Origin: Anaerocaecibacter muris
GTDB taxonomy: Bacteria > Bacillota > Clostridia > Christensenellales > Pumilibacteraceae
Reading direction: 5' to 3'
Length of the DNA: 64,000 nucleotides
Assembly: GCF_943192945.1 (NCBI RefSeq)
Contig: NZ_CALPCE010000003.1
Coordinates: 124,001 to 188,000 of the forward strand
Shown: positions 25,471 through 33,907 of the stretch, one piece after another
Layout of the letters: every line of letters starts with the position of its first letter
How positions within the stretch are numbered: position 1 is the stretch's first letter
The notes under the pieces: generated by a model
The model's input: the letters and a program-made list of their open reading frames with translations, nothing else
What the model was told of the DNA's origin: nothing
Databases searched by the model: none
Position numbers and translations under genes: made by a program

Positions 25471-26280
25471 TTACGCTCTACCCAGCTTTTTGCCGAGTTC
25501 GAACAAATTTGCCGCGCCCAACTGTTCGGCGCGCGCCGTTGCGGGAAATCCCATGCCGTCGAGCGCGTCCGTAACGTCCTGCTTATTTATGCCCGCCGCA
25601 GTGAGGTTGTTCACCAACGTTTTGCGTTTTTGCGCAAAGCAAAGTTTGATAAACGCGTCCAGTTTGTCGGTTAGCGGTTCGCCGCCGTTGCGGTCTAACC
25701 GTATGAGCGTGCTGTCCACCTCGGGCATGGGCGTGAAATCCCACGACTTGACGTCGCGTATTTTGGTCGGGTTTGCCACCGCTTGAACGCACGCCGACAG
25801 CGCGCCGAAGTCGCCGCCGTCCGTCGCGCAAATCCTGTCCGCGACCTCTTTTTGCACAAGACACGTCACGGAACCGCACAGTTCGGATTTCAGAAAAGTA
25901 AATATAAGCGGCGTAGTTATATAGTACGGAAGATTGGCTATTACTATGTACGGCTCGCCTATGAGCATATCCACCGTTTCGACGCCCAGCTCCAAAACGT
26001 TGTTGCTGAACAGCTGCACGTTGTCCAGACCGTCAAGCGTTTCGTCGAGTATGGGGAAAAGCGTTTCGTCTATTTCAAACGCGCACAGTCGCCGCGAGCG
26101 CTTTGCGATAGCCCGCGACAGCGTGCCCGCGCCCGCGCCGATTTCCACGACGCACGCGCCGTCGGCGCCGCCCGCCTCGGCTATTTCGTCCAGAATTTGC
26201 TCGTCGAAGATGAAATTCTGACCCAAAGATTTCTTGTATTTGAACTTGTGCTTACCGAGCACTCCCTCGAAATCCGCCAT
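25471..26280 (-). CDS. rsmA: 16S rRNA (adenine1518/1519-N6)-dimethyltransferase RsmA (KsgA)
   Basis: 269 aa enzyme that dimethylates two adjacent adenines near the 3' end of 16S rRNA late in 30S assembly. The N-terminal motif KKSLGQNFIFDE, the SAM loop VEIGAGAGTLS (42-52) and the catalytic NLPYYITTPL are present. Length is normal. No Shine-Dalgarno; a promoter with a perfect TATAAT lies 6 bases before the ATG, so the mRNA should be leaderless. Confidence 0.95.
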   Translation of the reverse strand: MADFEGVLGKHKFKYKKSLGQNFIFDEQILDEIAEAGGADGACVVEIGAGAGTLSRAIAKRSRRLCAFEIDETLFPILDETLDGLDNVQLFSNNVLELGVETVDMLIGEPYIVIANLPYYITTPLIFTFLKSELCGSVTCLVQKEVADRICATDGGDFGALSACVQAVANPTKIRDVKSWDFTPMPEVDSTLIRLDRNGGEPLTDKLDAFIKLCFAQKRKTLVNNLTAAGINKQDVTDALDGMGFPATARAEQLGAANLFELGKKLGRA

Positions 26281-26286
26281 GATAGC

Positions 26287-26315
26287 ATTATAACATAACG
26301 CAACCGAAAAGGCAA
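26287..26315 (-). promoter_or_regulatory. Leaderless promoter of rsmA
   Basis: TTGCCT (26310-26315), 17-base spacer, TATAAT (26287-26292), 6 bases to the ATG at 26280. Confidence 0.7.
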
Positions 26316-26388
26316 CAGATTATCGATAAATTAACCGCAAATAAAGCGCGCGTTTGCAACCGCTCGACGCGGCGAAAAACAGGGAGGC

Positions 26389-26417
26389 TTGACAACTGGC
26401 GGGCGGAGTGTTAAAAT
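26389..26417 (+). promoter_or_regulatory. Promoter of the PHP phosphatase gene
   Basis: TTGACA (26389-26394), 17-base spacer, TAAAAT (26412-26417). The leader to the ATG is about 58 bases. The open frame of the next gene happens to extend back into this -35 box, which shows that the longer start is wrong. Confidence 0.8.
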
Positions 26418-26481
26418 ATTTACGTATAAACTACCGCGCCCGCGCGATTGCGATCGGCGCGGCAAAAGGAGAAACCGCGAC

Positions 26482-27258
26482 ATGACCGAACTGTTGCCAT
26501 ACTCCGCGGACTTGCGCGGAATTGACTGTCACGTACACAGCAGGTTTTCGCCCGACGCGAAAAATGCGGGCGCGGACGCTCCCGCGCGGATTGCGCAAGC
26601 GGTGCGCGACAAGGGGTTGCGCGGGTTTATAGTTACCGACCATATCGACGTCGGGCACTGGCGCGAGTTTGACCCCATTGACTTTGACGAATACTTTAAG
26701 ACGTGGAATCGCGTGCGCGCCGACAATCCCGACCTTACTATATATATAGGACTGGAAGTCGGGTTTGAAATGCGCACTGCCGAACAGTCAGCCGAACTGA
26801 TTAAAGATTTGCCGCTCGAATACGTTATAAACAGCGCGCATTACTGGGCGCAGGGCGTGCGCGACATATTCTCGCGCGGGCGGCTCGATGCGTACTCCGT
26901 CTACCTCGATGCGGTGCTTGCGTCGCTGGACGCGCCCTATCCGTTTACCACTATCGGGCATATAGGCTTTCCCGAACGTTACGCGCCTTACGACAAGTCC
27001 GAACGCGCCATGGCTTACGAACTATTTAAGCCCAAGCTCGATAAGATTATAAAGACAGCCGTATCGCGCAATATTCGAATAGAGGAAAACACAAATGCGG
27101 GCGGAGAAATGCGCCTGCCCCGCGCCGACTTTTTGCAAGCGTACAAAGCCGCGGGCGGCGCGCGTCCCGTTATCGGGTCGGACGCGCACGTTTCGTCGAG
27201 CATAGGTCAATACTTCGACAAAGCCGAAAAGTTTTTAACCGACATATTCGGCGAATAG
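26482..27258 (+). CDS. PHP-family phosphoesterase, histidinol-phosphatase-like
   Basis: 258 aa, one of few plus-strand genes. The metal-binding motifs of the PHP family are visible: HVHSRFSPDA near the N-terminus, TDHID, and GSDAH near the C-terminus. Similar proteins include HisK histidinol-phosphate phosphatases. No other histidine gene is nearby, so the substrate is uncertain. AAGGAG site 11 bases before the ATG decides the start. Confidence 0.8.
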   Translation: MTELLPYSADLRGIDCHVHSRFSPDAKNAGADAPARIAQAVRDKGLRGFIVTDHIDVGHWREFDPIDFDEYFKTWNRVRADNPDLTIYIGLEVGFEMRTAEQSAELIKDLPLEYVINSAHYWAQGVRDIFSRGRLDAYSVYLDAVLASLDAPYPFTTIGHIGFPERYAPYDKSERAMAYELFKPKLDKIIKTAVSRNIRIEENTNAGGEMRLPRADFLQAYKAAGGARPVIGSDAHVSSSIGQYFDKAEKFLTDIFGE

Positions 27259-27298
27259 TGTTACACACTGTTTTTACGCCATTTATTTCTGCCGAACG

Positions 27299-27338
27299 AA
27301 AACGAACGGGTTTAACTATTAAGCCGTTCGTTTTTCTT
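27299..27338. terminator. Bidirectional terminator between the PHP gene and the membrane protein gene
   Basis: AAAACGAACGG (27299-27309) pairs with CCGTTCGTTTT (27324-27334), followed by more T. It can serve both converging genes. Confidence 0.85.
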
Positions 27339-27371
27339 TTTATTTATTATATAGAGAGCGTTCGGCGACGA

Positions 27372-28130
27372 TTATTGTTGTTTACCGTCGTTGTTATCCG
27401 CTTTGTCGTTTTCGGCGTTTTGTTTGTTTTCGTCGCGGTCGCCGTCCGCCGTATGTACGTCGGGCGCGGGGCTGTGCGCGCCGTTTATTTCGTAACCGAA
27501 TATGTCGTAGTCGGCTTGTCCGCCGTCGCCGTTCTCGACCGACTGCGCGGGCGACGCGGAGCTGTCCGATCGCGGTTTAATTCGCGTGACGGGCGCGGGG
27601 ATTTTCTTTAATATCACTATCGACATTGTGGAGAATATAAAGTCGAGCGGCATAAGTATAAGCGTAGCTACCACCGCGAGGACGGGATAACCGCCCAGCA
27701 TGTTTGCCCATTCCGCTATGTTCATGCCGTCGATGCCTACGGACAGCACGTTGACCGTTACGGCGTACACTATGCCGAACGTCGCGTTGAAAAACACGAC
27801 CGCTGTGACGGCGCGGATTATCGCGCTTTTTACTTTGAAATAATTAAACCTGTGGATAAAGTGCGCGAGTATGCCGTAAGGCGCGAACATCAAGACGAAC
27901 GCGAGCCATTTGACGGACAGTCCCGTCATTAAAAACATTAGACCGACGGACGCCGCCGCGCACAGCGCGCCGTAATATATACTGCCGCGCTTGCATGCCA
28001 AAAATATGCAAAATGCCGCTAAAAACAACGGCATAAAGCTCAAAGGCAGGTACGCTGTAAACACGCACATTATTACCGCGAGCGCGGTGCATACCGCCGC
28101 CGTGGTAAGTTTTTTTGTCGATGCGTTCAT
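27372..28130 (-). CDS. Multi-pass membrane protein, resembling ECF-type substrate-binding subunits
   Basis: 252 aa from the ATG at 28130. Five to six hydrophobic helices cover residues 6-195. The start (TKKLTTAAVCTALAVIMCV) resembles ECF transporter S components, which begin with a similar helix. The C-terminal 55 residues are polar, rich in Asp, Asn and Gly. Its ATG overlaps the stop of the J-domain-like gene (TGATG), so translation is probably coupled. The frame is open a further 19 residues upstream, inside that gene. Substrate unknown. Confidence 0.65.
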   Translation of the reverse strand: MNASTKKLTTAAVCTALAVIMCVFTAYLPLSFMPLFLAAFCIFLACKRGSIYYGALCAAASVGLMFLMTGLSVKWLAFVLMFAPYGILAHFIHRFNYFKVKSAIIRAVTAVVFFNATFGIVYAVTVNVLSVGIDGMNIAEWANMLGGYPVLAVVATLILMPLDFIFSTMSIVILKKIPAPVTRIKPRSDSSASPAQSVENGDGGQADYDIFGYEINGAHSPAPDVHTADGDRDENKQNAENDKADNNDGKQQ

Positions 28131-28762
28131 CAGCAACAACGCATGGCGTTGCACAGACAGTCGGTCAAGCAGTACGCGCAACAGCACGACGACAGACAGT
28201 TGGCCATATCCTGCGGCTGTTGTTGCGGATATTGCCCGCCCTGATCGTTATAGGGTTGCTGATTGTAGTTGCCGTTGTTGTTGGGCACTGCTTGCTGTTG
28301 CGGTTGCGCGCCCGTCATGGACAGGTTAAGTTTTTCGAGCGACGAACGGTATTTCGTATTGGTCGGGTCGTCGCGCAACGCCATTTCGAGTTGCGTTTTT
28401 GCCTCGGTCAACCATTCGCGCTTGTAGAACACAATCGCTTGCATATAGTGCCACTCGCCCTTGCGGTCCTGCACGGAGTCGAGTATGTCCTGCGCCTCGT
28501 TGTATTTGCCCTGACGGATAAGCTCGTCTACGCGGCTGTAATCGCCGCCGAACGACGTCTGCTTGTTTTCCCGTTCCAGATTGGAACTGATGACAACCCA
28601 CGCTTCTTCAAGCTCTTGAAGTTTGCGCGCGCCCTCGTTGCCCTCCTCGCCCGACTTGAACCGCTGTTCGCCGTAAAGGTCGTGGAGTTCCTGATATTTT
28701 GCTTTTAACGTTTCGGGGTCGGCGGTTTTGTCCAGACCGAGAATCGCATACGGATCTTTCAT
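28130..28762 (-). CDS. J-domain-like protein lacking HPD, with TPR-like middle and cysteine-rich tail
   Basis: 210 aa. The first 62 residues follow a J-domain (DPYAILGLDKTADPETLKAKYQELHDLY), but the HPD loop needed to stimulate Hsp70 is replaced by YGEQRF. Residues 75-145 look like two TPR helices. A Gln/Asn/Pro-rich linker follows, and the last 25 residues hold nine cysteines (for example CCCAYCLTDC), which may be palmitoyl-like, metal-binding or membrane-associated. Similar Cys-tailed J proteins occur in Clostridia beside DUF5685 genes, as here. AAGGAG ribosome binding site. Confidence 0.75.
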   Translation of the reverse strand: MKDPYAILGLDKTADPETLKAKYQELHDLYGEQRFKSGEEGNEGARKLQELEEAWVVISSNLERENKQTSFGGDYSRVDELIRQGKYNEAQDILDSVQDRKGEWHYMQAIVFYKREWLTEAKTQLEMALRDDPTNTKYRSSLEKLNLSMTGAQPQQQAVPNNNGNYNQQPYNDQGGQYPQQQPQDMANCLSSCCCAYCLTDCLCNAMRCC

Positions 28763-28787
28763 TTATAGCACTCCTTATAGAGTTATA

Positions 28788-29657
28788 TTATATGCGCGGA
28801 TTTTTTAACTTTTTTGTCGATTTGAGCAATTCTTCGGCTTTGCCGCGCATGCCGTTGAAAACTATGTTCCTTAATAGGCTGTAACTTTGAGTAAGTTTTA
28901 ATCCGCCGAAACAGCCTTCCGCCCTGCCGCAAATACTGCCGAAACAAAATTCGAGTTCCGCGCGGTGCTCGTCGATAAACGATTTGCGGTTTTTAAATTC
29001 GCCGAACGTCGCCAAAAACGGATTGTACCGCTTGTGCTTAAAATCCTCGGTTATATCGTCGAGCGCGTCGGCAAGGTATACGAACTTGCCTACATTATAG
29101 CACAAACCTTTTAGATTGTCATCTGTTTGCACGCCCAAAATCAATTCGGGCAGGTCGCGCATGAGGCTCGCAAACGCGTCCGCCGCGCGATCCACGCCCG
29201 CGACGCGCTTTTGCTCTATGTCGCGTTGCGCCGCGCAGTACTTTTCTATCGCCGTCCACGCTTGCGGGCAGATCTTTTTTGCCGCCGCCAACGGTTTTTT
29301 AAGCGCGCGCCGCACGGCTCTGTACTTTATGCCGTCGCCGTCCGCAACGCCGTCGTCCGCCTTTTGATAACACAGCATGATATTGACTGCGGATAGGCGT
29401 TCGAGCAGAGGATTGCTCTGCAATATCGCTTTCTTTTTGGGATTGAGCACGCAACCGTGTTCCTCTATCACAACGTCCGCTTGCGCATAGTCGTGCATGA
29501 GCGCGGACAAAAACGCAAAGTCGTAATTTGTGGTAAACCGCGGAAACTGTCCGTACAGCCTGCCCGTTTCACAGCACATGCCGCAATAAAACGATCGGTA
29601 TAGCACAAAGTCGCTCGCGCGGAGCGTGCTTTTTTGCGGAACTATATATCCGTACAT
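28788..29657 (-). CDS. DUF5685 family protein
   Basis: 289 aa, largely helical, cysteine-containing. The N-terminus MYGYIVPQKSTLRASDF followed by YRSFYCGMC matches the DUF5685 pattern of Clostridia (a Y-x-x-YYCGLCxxLG-like motif). Further conserved features are DYxFLxAL-like helices and a DALDDITEDF motif that resembles helical prenyltransferase-like folds. Function unknown. Its ATG shares a base with the trpS stop, and the J-domain-like gene follows 25 bases later, so the three should be co-expressed. Confidence 0.75.
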   Translation of the reverse strand: MYGYIVPQKSTLRASDFVLYRSFYCGMCCETGRLYGQFPRFTTNYDFAFLSALMHDYAQADVVIEEHGCVLNPKKKAILQSNPLLERLSAVNIMLCYQKADDGVADGDGIKYRAVRRALKKPLAAAKKICPQAWTAIEKYCAAQRDIEQKRVAGVDRAADAFASLMRDLPELILGVQTDDNLKGLCYNVGKFVYLADALDDITEDFKHKRYNPFLATFGEFKNRKSFIDEHRAELEFCFGSICGRAEGCFGGLKLTQSYSLLRNIVFNGMRGKAEELLKSTKKLKNPRI

Positions 29658-30682
29658 TACAACCGCACAAACCCTATCTTTTTATAGACCTTTTCCAAAG
29701 TCCGCCGCGCAAGCCGCGCCGCGACGTCCGCGCCGTCTTTCATAATACCGAGCAAAGCCCCGTCGTCGGCGCGCAGCCGCTCGTACTTTTCGCGTATGGG
29801 GCGCAGTCGCTCCACCGCCGCTTCGCCCACGCGCGCTTTAAACGTCGCATAGTCGGCGTTCTCGAACTCGCGCTCCGCGCTTTGAACCGTGCCGCCCGTG
29901 AGCGACGCGTAAATGGTGAGCAGGTTGGTTATGCCGAGTTTGTCCTTGCTAGCTTTGACCTTTGTGTCGCAGTCGGTGACGGCGCGCTTGAACTTGCGCA
30001 TTATGTCTTCCGGCTTGTCGAGTATAAACACCGTGCCGTCGCCCGCGCCCTCGCTCTTGCCCATTTTTGCCGTCGGGTCGGACAGCGAATATATGCGCGC
30101 GCCGAAGGTCGGAACTTTGCCGACCGGTACGGTGAACGTGGGGCTGTACTTGTTGTTAAACCGCAACGCGATATTTCTGCACAGCTCGACGTGTTGCATT
30201 TGGTCGTCGCCGACGGGCACAATGTCCGCTTGATACAGCAGTATGTCCGCCGCCATCAGCACGGGATAGTCGAACAGCCCGACGTTTACGTTTTCGGGCG
30301 CTTTCTTGCTTTTGTCCTTGAACTGCGTCATGCGGCTCGCTTCGCCGAACATGGTGTAGTTGTTTAACAGCCAGCTCAACTCCGCGTGCGCGGGCACGTG
30401 CGACTGCATAAAAAGTATGTTCTTTTGCGGATCGATCCCTATCGCTATCAATAGCGCGAACAATCGCTTGCTGTTTTCCCGCAGGTCTTTGGGCTCGATA
30501 GCCACGGTTATGGCGTGCAAGTCCGCGACCGAAAAAAGACAGTCGTACTCGTCGGACATGCCGCCCCAATACTGCATTGCGCCCAGATAATTGCCGAGCG
30601 TAGGATTGCCCGTGGGCTTGATTGCTGAAAACACGCGCTTGCGTTTTTCCGTATTCTGTTGTGTAACGTCGTTATTTTCCAT
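29657..30682 (-). CDS. trpS: Tryptophanyl-tRNA synthetase
   Basis: 341 aa class I synthetase that charges tRNA-Trp. The HIGH-equivalent motif is TGNPTLGNYLGAM and the KMSKS-equivalent is KMGKSEG. DLHAIT and PVGDDQMQHVEL are also typical. Length is normal. It starts 7 bases after the thrC stop, with no clear Shine-Dalgarno, so it probably depends on upstream translation. Confidence 0.96.
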   Translation of the reverse strand: MENNDVTQQNTEKRKRVFSAIKPTGNPTLGNYLGAMQYWGGMSDEYDCLFSVADLHAITVAIEPKDLRENSKRLFALLIAIGIDPQKNILFMQSHVPAHAELSWLLNNYTMFGEASRMTQFKDKSKKAPENVNVGLFDYPVLMAADILLYQADIVPVGDDQMQHVELCRNIALRFNNKYSPTFTVPVGKVPTFGARIYSLSDPTAKMGKSEGAGDGTVFILDKPEDIMRKFKRAVTDCDTKVKASKDKLGITNLLTIYASLTGGTVQSAEREFENADYATFKARVGEAAVERLRPIREKYERLRADDGALLGIMKDGADVAARLARRTLEKVYKKIGFVRL

Positions 30683-30689
30683 ATCTATT

Positions 30690-32144
30690 TTATTTACCGT
30701 AACCGCGCAATATATAGTCGGAAATTCGGTCGGGCGCGACTACGTCGTCGAACCTTACGGGCAGGTCGAACACGTCCGCAAGCGACTGCGGCACGTCCAT
30801 AGCCGTCATGTCCTCCAACTCGCGCAATGTGTCGGCGGTCGCCTCGCCCTGCGCGGGTTCGCCGAGCGCGCGCAACACAGCGGGCGCAAACTTGTACGGA
30901 TTAGCCGTAGATACAACCACCGTCGGACGCACAAGCTCGCGGCGCATTGCCACCGCGTAAGCCGCCGCCGTGTGCGTGTCTATTAAATACCCGTACTCGT
31001 CGAACATGTCGGCGATGGCTTGCTCCGTATCGTCGTCGTCGGCGTAATCGCAAGCAAACGTTTCGCGTATCGCGTCTATTTCGTCCTCGGACACGGAGAA
31101 CCGCCCCGTCGCTTTAAGCTCTGCGTAACGCTCCGCCGTTTTGGTCGCGTCCCTGCCGCTCGTTTCGTATATAAGACGTTCGAGGTTGCTCGAAATAAGT
31201 ATGTCCATGGACGGACTTTCGGTCTTGTAAAACTCGCGGTTTACGTCGTACTCGCCCGTCTTGATAAAGTCGGTCAAAACGTTGTTGCGGTTGGACGCGC
31301 ACACAAGTTTGTTTATGGGCAAGCCCATTTTAAGCGCGTACCACCCCGCCAAAATATTGCCGAAGTTGCCCGTCGGCACTATAAAGTCTATCTTGTCGCC
31401 CGCCTTGATTTCGCCCGCGTCCACCAAGTCGCAATAGGTCGAATAGTAGTAGGCTATTTGCGGCACAAGCCTGCCTATATTGATTGAGTTAGCCGACGAC
31501 ATTGTTATATTATTCTCGCCGAGCGCGGTCTTTAAACGGTCGTCGCGGAACGCGGTTTTTACCGCAGTTTGCGCGTCGTCGAAGTTGCCCGTTATGCCGA
31601 CCGCGCGCACGTTGTCGCCCGCCTGCGTTTGCATTGCGAGTTTTTGCACGCGGCTTACGCCGTCGGTCGGATAGAACACGCACACCTCCGTGCCGTCCAC
31701 GTCCTTAAACCCTTCGAGCGCGGCTTTGCCCGTGTCGCCGCTCGTCGCGACAAGCACAAGCGTTTTGCTTGCTACCGATTTTTCCGCTTTTGCTCGAACG
31801 AGAAGTCGAGGCAGAACGGACAACGCCATATCCTTAAAAGCGTGCGTCTTGCCGTGCCAAAGCTCCAACACGAACAGTCTGTCGTCCAGCTTGACGACGG
31901 GCGCGGGTTCGTCCGTATCGAACGTGCCGTAAGCGTCTTGCGCAACGCCCGACACGTCAAAGTCGAAAAACGCGCGCAACACCTTGTCGGCGCGCTTTAT
32001 GTAGTCCAGCCCCAAAAATTCGGTATAGTCGAGCTTGGGCAAAGCGACGGGCACGTACAGCCCGCCGTCGGCGGAAATTCCGTCAATAACGGCGGACGCG
32101 CCGTCCGTTTCCACCGACCCGTCGCGGGTCGAAGTGTATTTCAT
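30690..32144 (-). CDS. thrC: Threonine synthase
   Basis: 484 aa PLP enzyme that converts O-phosphohomoserine to threonine. The PLP lysine is K104 in HGKTHAFKDMALS. The phosphate-binding loop appears as ATSGDTGKAALEG, and VPTGNFGNILAGWYA is also characteristic. Length matches the longer (group with extended N-terminus) form. It starts 2 bases after the small P-loop gene; both may be coupled. Confidence 0.95.
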   Translation of the reverse strand: MKYTSTRDGSVETDGASAVIDGISADGGLYVPVALPKLDYTEFLGLDYIKRADKVLRAFFDFDVSGVAQDAYGTFDTDEPAPVVKLDDRLFVLELWHGKTHAFKDMALSVLPRLLVRAKAEKSVASKTLVLVATSGDTGKAALEGFKDVDGTEVCVFYPTDGVSRVQKLAMQTQAGDNVRAVGITGNFDDAQTAVKTAFRDDRLKTALGENNITMSSANSINIGRLVPQIAYYYSTYCDLVDAGEIKAGDKIDFIVPTGNFGNILAGWYALKMGLPINKLVCASNRNNVLTDFIKTGEYDVNREFYKTESPSMDILISSNLERLIYETSGRDATKTAERYAELKATGRFSVSEDEIDAIRETFACDYADDDDTEQAIADMFDEYGYLIDTHTAAAYAVAMRRELVRPTVVVSTANPYKFAPAVLRALGEPAQGEATADTLRELEDMTAMDVPQSLADVFDLPVRFDDVVAPDRISDYILRGYGK

Positions 32145-32145
32145 A

Positions 32146-32547
32146 TCAGTTGTTTTCCGCGTAGGGTTTTAAGAACGCGGGCAGGCTCGCCGCGGACACG
32201 GTCGCCACGAAATCGACGTTTTCCGCCACCGCCGCGACGGCGTCGAACACGGGTTTTAGGTCTTCGGCGGACAAGCCCAAAAGTCTGCACATGCCGTCGA
32301 TAAACACTTTTTGAATATCGAAGTTGGTCGCGAGCATGCCTTTTAAAAAGCCTATGAATTCGGCTTCGCTTTTAACGCCGAACTCGCCGAGGTTGATAAA
32401 GCGCACGTCGGGATTTACGCCCAACGAATCCGCATTGTCGGTAATAAAGATTACTTGACCGGACGCGTTTTTTGCCGCGAGGTTAGCCGCGTCGATGACG
32501 CGTTTGGTCTTGCCACTGCCTTTTGCTCCATAAATAACGGAAATCAT
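32146..32547 (-). CDS. Small P-loop protein, function unknown
   Basis: 133 aa from the ATG at 32547, chosen for its AAGGAGA site. A Walker A motif GAKGSGKTKR lies at residues 7-16 right after the first strand (MISVIY), and a Walker B-like QKVFIDGM near residue 93. The protein is far shorter than most kinases. A related family of short ATP-binding proteins occurs in Clostridia, but no role is known to me. It sits between an aminotransferase and threonine synthase. Confidence 0.75.
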   Translation of the reverse strand: MISVIYGAKGSGKTKRVIDAANLAAKNASGQVIFITDNADSLGVNPDVRFINLGEFGVKSEAEFIGFLKGMLATNFDIQKVFIDGMCRLLGLSAEDLKPVFDAVAAVAENVDFVATVSAASLPAFLKPYAENN

Positions 32548-32645
32548 AATGGTTTCTCCTTGTGAGTTATTTTGTAATGTAGCTTGATATATGTTGCCGA
32601 AAATCCATTTCGTGCGCGCGGCTGTTCGCCGCGTAAACACCGCAA

Positions 32646-33845
32646 TCAGTCTATGAGTTGGGCGAGGAAGCTCGCAATGGCGTCCAGTCCGCGCTCTATG
32701 TCTTTTTCGGACGCGGCGTAGGACAGACGGATATAGTCGGGCGCGCCGAAGCCCTCGCACGGTATAACCGCGACCTGCACTTGCTCCAAAAGCAACGACG
32801 CAAAGTCGTAAGCCGATCGTATGCGCTGACCTTCTATGCTCTTGCCCTCGAACTCCTTGACCGAAGCCATTACGTAAAACGCGCCCTTGGGCTCGATGTA
32901 CTTAATGCCCAAACGCTGTAACCGCAACATCATGAGCGCGCGCCGCGCGTCGAACGTTGCGCGCATGTCCTCCAAAAACGCGTCGCCGTGATACTTATCG
33001 GACAGCGCGACCGTGGACGCATACTGCGCAATGGTGTTGGCGTTGGACGTGCTGTGGCTTTGCATGCTCGACATTGCCGAGGCGATATGCTCGTCCGCCG
33101 CCGCGTACCCGACGCGCCAACCCGTCATGGAATACGTTTTGGACAGACCGTTGATGACGATAGTGCGTTCTTTCAATATATCCGAATACGCCGCTATGGA
33201 GTGGTGACGGCGTTCGTAAGTAAGTTTTTCGTAAATTTCGTCGGACACGACAAAAATTTCGTGCTTTTCGATAACCGCCGCCAACGCGTTAAGCTCGCTG
33301 CGCGTATAGACCGCGCCCGTCGGGTTGTTGGGGTTGTTGAGTATAAACGCCTTGGTCTTGTCGGTTATGGCTTTTTCCAGTTCGTCGGGCGTGAGTTTGA
33401 AACTGTTTTCGGGCTTGGTCTGCACGAACACGGGCACGCCGCCTGCCATTTTGACAAGCTCGGGATAGCTCAACCAGTACGGCGACGGTACAATAACTTC
33501 GTCGCCCGGTTCGAGTATCGCCATAAACGCGTTGAACAGCGAGTGCTTTGCGCCGTTGGACACGACGATATTGGACTTGTCGTAATCGAGCGCATTATCG
33601 TTTTTCAGCTTGGCGCAAATCGCGTTGCGAAGCTCGACCGTGCCCGCCGCGGGCGTGTACTTGGTCAGCCCCATTTCGAGCGCTTTATGCCCCGCCTCTA
33701 TTATGTAGTCGGGAGTGTTAAAGTCGGGCTCGCCCGCCGCAAACGACACGACGCGCATGCCGTCCGCTTTCATTTTTTTCGCGCGCGCCGTTATTTCGAG
33801 AGTGAGCGACGGCGAAATCTGTTTTGCTCTTTTTGCTATTTCCAC
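32646..33845 (-). CDS. aspC: Pyridoxal-phosphate aminotransferase, aspartate aminotransferase type
   Basis: 399 aa from a GTG at 33845. Fold-type I enzyme moving the amino group between aspartate or an aromatic acid and 2-oxoglutarate. PLP lysine in INGLSKTYSMTGWRVGY; substrate-binding FAAGEPDFNTP, NNPNNPTGAVY and a final arginine in IRLSYA. The start is set by a CAGGAGA site and by the promoter (33870-33898): its expected start near 33863 lies after the ATG at 33878, so that longer start cannot be used. Confidence 0.92.
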   Translation of the reverse strand: MEIAKRAKQISPSLTLEITARAKKMKADGMRVVSFAAGEPDFNTPDYIIEAGHKALEMGLTKYTPAAGTVELRNAICAKLKNDNALDYDKSNIVVSNGAKHSLFNAFMAILEPGDEVIVPSPYWLSYPELVKMAGGVPVFVQTKPENSFKLTPDELEKAITDKTKAFILNNPNNPTGAVYTRSELNALAAVIEKHEIFVVSDEIYEKLTYERRHHSIAAYSDILKERTIVINGLSKTYSMTGWRVGYAAADEHIASAMSSMQSHSTSNANTIAQYASTVALSDKYHGDAFLEDMRATFDARRALMMLRLQRLGIKYIEPKGAFYVMASVKEFEGKSIEGQRIRSAYDFASLLLEQVQVAVIPCEGFGAPDYIRLSYAASEKDIERGLDAIASFLAQLID

Positions 33846-33869
33846 GATGATATTCTCCTGTACGGATAT

Positions 33870-33898
33870 ATTATACACCGCCCCTTTGAAAAAATCAA
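33870..33898 (-). promoter_or_regulatory. Promoter of the aminotransferase gene
   Basis: TTGATT (33893-33898), 17-base spacer, TATAAT (33870-33875) on the minus strand. It gives an mRNA leader of about 18 bases carrying the CAGGAGA site. Confidence 0.75.
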
Positions 33899-33907
33899 GC
33901 CCTTGCG

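Noticed and set aside
33846-33878. ATG start 11 codons upstream in the aminotransferase
   Set aside because: It lies upstream of the predicted transcription start and contains the ribosome binding site for the GTG.
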